This document shows positions 23,862-29,267 of a DNA stretch of 41,175 nt, in pieces. The DNA lies in NCBI GenBank assembly GCA_020848275.1, contig JADLAK010000048.1:1-41175 (forward strand). Direction: 5' to 3'. Source of the stretch: Planctomycetota bacterium. Its GTDB lineage: Bacteria > Planctomycetota > UBA8742 > UBA2392. The notes below the pieces were generated by a model. It made no database searches. It saw only the letters and a program-made list of their open reading frames with translations, and was not told the origin of the DNA. The first letter of the stretch is position 1; each line of letters starts with the position of its first letter. The position numbers were made by a program, and so were the translations under genes.

Positions 23862-24914
23862 ATGAAACTAAGTTTCTTCGCCGCTGCGGTGCTTTGCGCC
23901 GCCCTGGCGCCCGCGCTTTGCGCGGAGGAGGCCCGCGAGGTGCGCAGAGCCGCATCGCCGCCGGCTCCGAAGGCCGAGGAATCGGCCAAGAAGGTTGCAT
24001 GGGAGAAAGAAATCGACAAAGCGGTAGCCCGTGCCAACAAGGAAGACAAGCGTATCCTTGCGTTGTTCTTCATGGCCGGTGGTGGCTGATGAGGCCCGCC
24101 CGCGCAGCCGGAGGCTGCGCTCGATGCTGATGCCCGCGTTGTTGACGCAATCAACACCGGATATGTGCCGCTGCTGATCGATATCGGCGAACATGCCGAC
24201 CTGGCCAAGGAAACGGCCATCACCTACAACACGCTCTCGCTACTCAACACCGACAAGGTCTTGATGGCGGCCGCGCGTAACCTCGACCTCGGCGATGCTG
24301 AGGGCGTACTGAAGTGGTTCAAGGCCGCCCCGGACCAGATCAAGGCCGTGGCGACCGCCGAAGCCGCGGTCAAGGCCAAGGCCGACACCGAAACGCGGCT
24401 GGCGTTGGCCAAGACCTATGACGATGCCGGCCGCCTGTCGGAGTCGATGTCCACCTACGAACAGGTCGTTAAGGGCATGGCCAAGGACGACAAGCGCCTG
24501 TTCGACATTGAGTTGCGCCGCGCGGAAATCGCCGAGCAAACATGGGATTGGGAAAAATCGCAGGCTTTGTACGCCGAGCTTTTCCCGAAGCTGCTGGAGG
24601 CCAAGGATGAACGCGCGGTTCGCGCAAGCTGGGCGATCGTCAACAAACTCAGCGGCGAAAACAAGTGGAAGGAAGCTCACGACCTGATCCTCAAGGTTGC
24701 GGCGGAGTTCCCCAAGAACGACGAAGCGCAACAGGGCAAGATCAGCGCCGCGTGGTACCTCGCGCAGTCCGGTGACAAAGCCGGCGCAAAGGCGGAACTG
24801 AAGGCCATCATCTCCGCCGGCAAGGAAGACGACATGCTGGTGATCGGCGCCAAATCGATGCTGGAAATGATCGAGGGCGAAGAAGGCGATAAGAAGGAAG
24901 AAAAGAACGGGTAG
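23862..24914 (+). CDS. Exported thioredoxin-fold/TPR selenoprotein with tandem Sec-Sec (paralogue 3)
   Basis: Read through two consecutive TGA codons (24087-24092), the ORF is 350 residues with U76-U77. The ATG at 23862 is chosen because AAAGGAG lies seven bases upstream and a Sec signal peptide (about 1-21) follows; an upstream ATG at 23832 lacks these. The redox region is KRILALFFMAGGG-U-U-GPP, then PEAAL and YVPLLID, matching paralogue 1. The region where a cis-proline should sit (YNTLSLLNTD) has none, so the fold is more diverged. TPR-like helices fill about 160-335, with KDDKRLFDIELRRAEIAEQ and LLEAKDERAVR close to paralogue 1. A SECIS-like hairpin follows the UGA pair and a strong terminator ends the gene. 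Its retention of both UGA codons despite divergence suggests that the Sec pair itself is under selection. Confidence 0.82.
24102..24120 (+). promoter_or_regulatory. Predicted bacterial SECIS hairpin of selenoprotein 3
   Basis: GCGCAGCC (24102-24109) pairs perfectly with GGCTGCGC (24113-24120) around GGA. The loop begins 17 bases after the second UGA. Against the hairpin of paralogue 1, one G-C pair of the stem has become A-U, with both sides changed together. That covariation supports selection for the structure. Confidence 0.8.
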
Positions 24915-24925
24915 AGTTCGTTACC

Positions 24926-24960
24926 GTAGGGGCACGCTTTTGCGTGCCCCTACGCGTTTT
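24926..24960 (+). terminator. Rho-independent terminator of selenoprotein 3
   Basis: GTAGGGGCACGC (24926-24937) pairs perfectly with GCGTGCCCCTAC (24942-24953) around TTTT, followed by GCGTTTT. It closes the selenoprotein cluster before the ferredoxin gene. Confidence 0.85.
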
Positions 24961-24985
24961 AAGCGGCTCGCGCTATAACGTTGGC

Positions 24986-25360
24986 ATGGCAAATATTAAA
25001 TATCCGCCGTACGAGCGGCACGTCTTCATCTGCCTCAACGAACGCCCGGCGGGCAACCCGCGCGGCGACTGCAAATCCAAGGGCGCCGAAAAAGTGCTCG
25101 AACGTTTCAAGAAACTGGTCGACGAAAAAGGCCTGAAGCCCCGCATTCGTGCCCAGAAATCCGGCTGCCTGGACACCTGCGAGCTTGGCGTAAGCGTGGT
25201 TGTTTATCCGGAGGCCGTCTGGTACGCCAAAGTTACGGAAGCCGACGTGGATGAAATCGTCGAAAGCCACCTGATGCGCGGCGTGCCGGTCGAACGCCTG
25301 CGCATGCACCCGTCGATCCCGCGCGACTCCAGCAAAATCCTCCCCGCCGGCGGCGCGTAA
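24986..25360 (+). CDS. Thioredoxin-like 2Fe-2S ferredoxin
   Basis: A 124-residue protein of the (2Fe-2S) ferredoxin family with a thioredoxin-like fold (COG3411 type). The cluster ligands are C16 in FICLNE, C29 in RGDCKSKG, and C61 and C65 in SGCLDTCELG, the usual C-x12-C...C-x3-C layout. The ATG at 24986 gives MANIKYPPYERHVFICL, the expected N-terminus; the longer reading frame upstream runs into the terminator. It carries electrons in the cytoplasm for an unknown partner. It follows the exported selenoproteins but lacks a signal peptide and has its own transcript, so a direct link to them is not shown. Confidence 0.88.
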   Translation: MANIKYPPYERHVFICLNERPAGNPRGDCKSKGAEKVLERFKKLVDEKGLKPRIRAQKSGCLDTCELGVSVVVYPEAVWYAKVTEADVDEIVESHLMRGVPVERLRMHPSIPRDSSKILPAGGA

Positions 25361-25366
25361 TTTTTT

Positions 25367-25397
25367 GCCACAGATGGACACAGATAAACGCAGATAA
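25367..25397. repeat. Left 31-bp inverted repeat (GCCACAGATG type) of a cargo segment
   Basis: Begins GCCACAGATGGACACAGAT and ends AGATAA. It is an inverted copy of 26589-26619, with 27 of 31 positions matching. It starts six bases after the ferredoxin stop and ends one base before the end of the cargo gene. The unit is made of approximate ACAGAT-containing repeats. Confidence 0.8.
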
Positions 25398-25398
25398 G

Positions 25399-26541
25399 TT
25401 ACAGCATCCCAGCTTGCTTGAGTGCGCGCGCAGTCTTGCCGTCAACCTGAGCAACGACTTCGTTGGCAAAGTCTCCAAGATCGAGGGTGACGACGACCAC
25501 AACGAAGTTCTTGGCGCGTCGGCAGGGTAACTTTGCTTTTTGCACAGAACGCGCGAGGTCGTGCAGAAACTGATTGACTTCTTCGTAGAGTTCGTTCTGC
25601 CAGATGTCTTGGCTTACCGATGCACACAGCGTTGCAAGCTCGGTGGGAAGCTTCAGGTCGAGGTCGCCCGATGGCCATTCAGCGGGGTTCCAAACAAATA
25701 CTGGCGTTCGCTTGCCGTGCAGGTTCTGAAGCCTTTTGCACTCGGAGACTAATCCGACGCTTACGTCTGGCGGCAGGCGATGTTCGTACTGAGCGTCGTA
25801 ATGCGAGATCACGATGGCGTAGACCTCATCGTCAATCTTTTTGCTTCGTAGTGTTGTGACAATCGCCTCGGTGAGTTGAGTCAAGAGCTTCTTTCGGCAG
25901 GCACGCAGAGTTGCTTCCTTTGCCGGTCGCTCGAAATTCAAAATGCGCCGTCCATCCGGGTAACACCAATAAACGCGGACAATCTGTCCGGTCCCGTCGT
26001 ATTCCAGTTCCCACCAATCGTCGACCTCGATCTCGCCATTCGACTTACTGCCGCGTCGCTGGCAGCGCGACATTCGCCCCAATTCATCATAGGTGTATGT
26101 CAAAGACTTCGAGCTACCCCGGGCGTAAACGGTATGGCATTCGATTACGCCCTTCGCACCTACAACGAGCCACTCGGCGTTAATCCACGGCTTTTCGGGA
26201 TCGTGGTGATAGTGACAAGCCGCAATGCCGTCGGGTTCATGGACAAAGAACGTCTCGTAAACACGCCCAGGAAATTCTGTCTGCTGTCGTTCAACTACGA
26301 TCCGGTCGTTGGCGTCGAACCCATACCCGTGAACGCCACTAACCGGAGGTGTGGGTTCTGACGGCAAGAGTCGTCCTCTTGCGTACTTTGAGATTTCAAA
26401 GTGAGCGGGCTTGTACGAGTAAGTAGCGAAGGTTGCCCACTGCCAACGCACGACCTTGGCCTCAGCGGCGGCTTTCAGGTCGGCGTAGGAGGTCGGCGCT
26501 TTTGCGGCTAACAGTTTCGCGCGTTCCAGCCCGTTGCTCAT
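25399..26541 (-). CDS. Hypothetical protein, cargo between inverted repeats
   Basis: A 380-residue protein that I cannot assign. The N-terminal half is beta-rich with Trp and Tyr and includes a short segment like an RHS/YD repeat (TYTYDELGRMSRCQRRG, about 168-184). The C-terminal half begins with LTEAIVTTLRSKKIDDEVYAIVISHYDA, which resembles the helix-strand opening of DUF4303-like immunity or SMI1/KNR4-type proteins, and ends in a charged helical part. No signal peptide or membrane helix is seen. It points against its neighbours, looks less GC-rich, and is bounded on both sides by 31-bp inverted repeats. It is therefore most likely mobile cargo. An immunity-protein-like role is a guess. Confidence 0.6.
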   Translation of the reverse strand: MSNGLERAKLLAAKAPTSYADLKAAAEAKVVRWQWATFATYSYKPAHFEISKYARGRLLPSEPTPPVSGVHGYGFDANDRIVVERQQTEFPGRVYETFFVHEPDGIAACHYHHDPEKPWINAEWLVVGAKGVIECHTVYARGSSKSLTYTYDELGRMSRCQRRGSKSNGEIEVDDWWELEYDGTGQIVRVYWCYPDGRRILNFERPAKEATLRACRKKLLTQLTEAIVTTLRSKKIDDEVYAIVISHYDAQYEHRLPPDVSVGLVSECKRLQNLHGKRTPVFVWNPAEWPSGDLDLKLPTELATLCASVSQDIWQNELYEEVNQFLHDLARSVQKAKLPCRRAKNFVVVVVTLDLGDFANEVVAQVDGKTARALKQAGML

Positions 26542-26588
26542 TTGCCCCTTGTACTGCGAATTTCACCCATGCTCAACTTGCAGCGCCT

Positions 26589-26619
26589 TTATCCATGTTT
26601 ATCTGTGTTCATCTGTGGC
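26589..26619. repeat. Right 31-bp inverted repeat of the cargo segment
   Basis: The inverted partner of 25367-25397, ending ATCTGTGGC, with four mismatches. It lies 47 bases upstream of the cargo gene's start and 15 bases before the Old Yellow Enzyme gene. The two arms enclose about 1.2 kb with a single gene. Confidence 0.8.
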
Positions 26620-26634
26620 TAAATAAAGCCGTGC

Positions 26635-28053
26635 ATGCTTTTCACGCCTTTCAAAATTAACTCGATTACGCTGCCCAACCGGCTTGTCGTGCCCGCAATG
26701 GTCACGCGGCTGTCCGGCGAGGATGGCTTCGTCAACGACGCCATCCGCGAACGCTACCGCCGCTTTGCAAAAGGCGGCGCGGGGTTAATTGTCATCGAGG
26801 CCATGGCAGTCCATCAAGCCAAGTCGGGGCCGTTGCTCAGGCTCGGCGATGATCAATTTATTCCCGGGCAGCGCGACCTCGCCAAACTGATGCACGACAG
26901 CGGCCCGGGAAAGGTCGTCCCGCAGATCATCCACTTCCTCAAGATCGCGCGCAGCGGCTGGCGTCAGAAAGTCGACGACCTCAGCCTCGACGACATCCGC
27001 GAGATCGCCCGCGCTTACGCGGCGGCGGCGGCACGCGCGATTAAATGTGGCTATGACGGTGTCGAGCTGCACATGGCCCACGCCTACACACTGTCCAGCT
27101 TCTTGAGCAGATTAAATCCGCGCCGCGACGATTATGGCGGCTCGCTGGAAAACCGTCTGCGCCTGCCGCTGGAGGTCGTGGCCGCCGTGCGCGCGGAAAT
27201 CGGCCGCGAGTTTCCACTCGGCGTGCGCTTTCTGGGCGAGGAATGCATCAAGGGCGGCGCGACGGTCGAGGACACGCGGCTGATCGCGCTTGCGCTGGCC
27301 AAGGCCGGCGTCGATTACCTGTCGGTCAGCGCCGGCGGCAAGTTCGAGGACGCTGTGCATCGGCCCGGCGAGCCGCTCTATCCCTACACCGGATACTCCG
27401 GCGACCGCTGTATGCCGGGCGCGAGCTATCCCGACGGGGCCAACCTTTATATGTCGACGGCGATCAGGGCTTGCCTGCGAGAGCACGGCCAGCAAACGCC
27501 CGTGGTTGCGACCGGCAAAATCAACACGCCGCAAATGGCCGAGGACATCCTCAAGCGCGGCGACGCCGATTTAATAGGCATGGCCAGGCCGTTATTGGCT
27601 GACCCTGATTGGCCGCGCAAGGTCCAGGCCGGGCAGTTCGACAAGGTCATCCGTTGCTGCTACGCCAACGTCTGCAAGGCGCGCGACGAACACTTCCAGA
27701 CCGTCGCTTGCTTCCTTTGGCCCAAGGGTGCGAGCCAGGCGCCAGAGAGCGATGACCTTCAACCGCCGCAGTGGCCGGCTTCGGGAGACGGCCTAAAGAT
27801 TGAGCACAAAAACGGTCGAATATATCTGCGTTGGAACGCCGCGTCCGATAATGAAGGCGTTTATGGCTACGATGTGTTTCGGGCGGAGGGTGCGGGCGAA
27901 TTCATGCGGCTGACGGCGGTGCCGGGCGGATTGACGACGTTTATCGACGGTGGATGCGCGCCGGGAGTGGGCTATCGATACCAGGTTAAAGCCTACGACT
28001 TCGCGGGCAATCGTTCCGCAGCTTCGCAAGTGGTAGCTGCAGGAACTGCGTAG
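26635..28053 (+). CDS. Old Yellow Enzyme-family NADH:flavin oxidoreductase with C-terminal fibronectin type III domain
   Basis: A 472-residue fusion. Residues 1-345 form the FMN-binding TIM barrel of the OYE family: LFTPFKINSITLPNRLVVPAM at the start (20 residues of it are conserved), GYDGVELHMAHAYTLSSF near 140-157 with the substrate-binding His, NPRRDDYGGSLENR near 160-173, and IGMARPLLADPDWP near 313-326. A Cys-rich segment (CCYANVCKARD, then C near 362) resembles the Fe-S site of the multidomain enoate reductases, but without their usual spacing. Instead of the pyridine-nucleotide domain, about 385-472 form a fibronectin type III fold (LKIEHKNGRIYLRWNAASDN, YGYDVFRA, YRYQVKAYDFAGNRS). No signal peptide is present. 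Substrate unknown; it is probably an alkene reductase needing an external electron donor. Confidence 0.85.
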   Translation: MLFTPFKINSITLPNRLVVPAMVTRLSGEDGFVNDAIRERYRRFAKGGAGLIVIEAMAVHQAKSGPLLRLGDDQFIPGQRDLAKLMHDSGPGKVVPQIIHFLKIARSGWRQKVDDLSLDDIREIARAYAAAAARAIKCGYDGVELHMAHAYTLSSFLSRLNPRRDDYGGSLENRLRLPLEVVAAVRAEIGREFPLGVRFLGEECIKGGATVEDTRLIALALAKAGVDYLSVSAGGKFEDAVHRPGEPLYPYTGYSGDRCMPGASYPDGANLYMSTAIRACLREHGQQTPVVATGKINTPQMAEDILKRGDADLIGMARPLLADPDWPRKVQAGQFDKVIRCCYANVCKARDEHFQTVACFLWPKGASQAPESDDLQPPQWPASGDGLKIEHKNGRIYLRWNAASDNEGVYGYDVFRAEGAGEFMRLTAVPGGLTTFIDGGCAPGVGYRYQVKAYDFAGNRSAASQVVAAGTA

Positions 28054-28148
28054 CGATTACAATTGAATTTGTGCAAGTGGCTATTCTTCGCGTAAAGAGT
28101 GAGATAAAAAACTACTGACCAGTTGGTCATCTTTGATGAAGATTCAAC

Positions 28149-28412
28149 ATGAGTGACAACAAGATCGCGCCAACAGTGGTTCGTGACTCCCGTGGTACGC
28201 GCCTGGTCATCGGCCAGAATGTTTTTTCGCACGAACACAAGAAGGTCGGCCAGTTGATGCAGGTTCGCGACCAGGCGTCCTGCGTGGTTCGCTTTGCCGG
28301 CGGCGGCGAAACCGTCAGCGTCGCGTCTGATCGCCTGACGGTTGCCTCGTGGGAACAAGTGCGCGCCGGCGGCTCGGGTATGTTCCCGAAGCTGCCTACC
28401 AACCCGAAGTAA
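28149..28412 (+). CDS. Small hypothetical protein
   Basis: An 87-residue protein without recognised domain. The middle (RLVIGQNVFSHEHKKVGQL then ASCVVRFAGGGETVSVASDRL) is a run of short beta strands consistent with a small barrel such as an SH3-like or PRC-like fold. There is no signal peptide. The coding sequence is well bounded: it has its own stop and a perfect terminator 22 bases beyond. No strong ribosome site is visible before the ATG. Confidence 0.6.
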   Translation: MSDNKIAPTVVRDSRGTRLVIGQNVFSHEHKKVGQLMQVRDQASCVVRFAGGGETVSVASDRLTVASWEQVRAGGSGMFPKLPTNPK

Positions 28413-28433
28413 CTCTCGTTGGCTCGTTTATGG

Positions 28434-28460
28434 ACGCCCCGCTTATGCGGGGCGTTTTTG
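28434..28460 (+). terminator. Rho-independent terminator after the small gene
   Basis: ACGCCCCGC (28434-28442) pairs perfectly with GCGGGGCGT (28447-28455) around TTAT, followed by five T. Confidence 0.9.
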
Positions 28461-29267
28461 TGTTACGAAGTACCGCCCGGCATTCCGCGCACGTAACAAC
28501 CCGCAAGTCGGCGCCTCAAAATTAGCGATACCGGCCGGCCACATCGCCCCCGAATCGCCTCCAGGCCAAGGCTTTGTGGGCGTTACGGCCGCGAAACGTC
28601 CACGCTCGCGCGAATTGGCACGAAGGCTGCATTAGTTCAAACATCAACAAGCAATGAAGCCAGTGATAGTGAATCGCCTGAGGATCGAGCACGACCCTCA
28701 CGACCGCGACCCGGGCTTACGAGACGCAGGCAGAGAATCGAATCGCAGGGACGCAGAAGGCAGTCATGGCGCAGAGCAACTGCGCGACGAGCCGGCAGTC
28801 TTTCCCAACTGAACGCAACGCAGGATTTATCCTGCGGATTTCGGTAAAGCCTTTTCAGACTTGATGTGTCCTGTGTGGCCACTGCAACTCTGAAAACGCT
28901 TTATTCCCTCGGCGCCGGTGCTCGGTGAAACTTGCCGTGCGCGCAACCGGCGCCGGGGGGTCCCGCCCTCCACCAAGCCAAAGAACGCCCCGAGACTCGG
29001 GGCGTTCTTTTTTTGGCGTCGGCAGTGCCATCGCGGATTTGCAACGACTGCGCGACCGATTCGAATCCGGAACGTTGCAATGTTACGACGCCGGAATTTG
29101 GGGCCCGTTGCGCTACCTCGGCGTACGCAAACTAAATCGTGCGCCAAGACACCGCTTGCATCGCGCCGCATTGGAAGCCGCTTCCAGAGCCGATTTGCGG
29201 CCAACTCTGGTTTTGTTGGCACAGGCTATGCGTTTGGCTCCTCATCACTCTCTCGGAGCCACCGACC
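28461..29267. other. Long intergenic region without a supported protein gene
   Basis: About 800 bases between the small gene and the He_PIG lipoprotein. Open frames here have no start, ribosome site or protein-like composition. It contains a small hairpin GCAGGAT-TT-ATCCTGC near 28822-28837, a 10-bp stem at 28910-28955 and a very strong terminator at 28981-29014, so a short untranslated transcript is possible. The stretch 29015-29267 should contain the promoter of the He_PIG gene. Confidence 0.55.
28981..29014 (+). terminator. Strong Rho-independent terminator with no obvious upstream gene
   Basis: A 13-bp perfect stem (AAGAACGCCCCGA at 28981-28993 with TCGGGGCGTTCTT at 28997-29009) around GAC, followed by TTTTT. 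It lies more than 500 bases beyond the last gene's own terminator. It must end some other transcript on the plus strand. Confidence 0.85.

Noticed and set aside
21241..24100. Reading UGA as Trp or Gly under an altered genetic code instead of Sec
   Set aside because: Several intact genes in the window end in TGA at the correct family length (nrfA and the He_PIG gene, for example), and only the three thioredoxin-type sites carry internal TGA with a matching hairpin.
23862..24986. A functional operon linking the ferredoxin to the selenoproteins
   Set aside because: A strong terminator separates them, and the ferredoxin has no export signal while the selenoproteins do.
28950..28980. CCTCCACCA near 28970 considered as the 3' end of tmRNA or a tRNA
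   Set aside because: No T-arm, no acceptor partner and no tag reading frame could be found on this strand, and the reverse complement gave nothing better.
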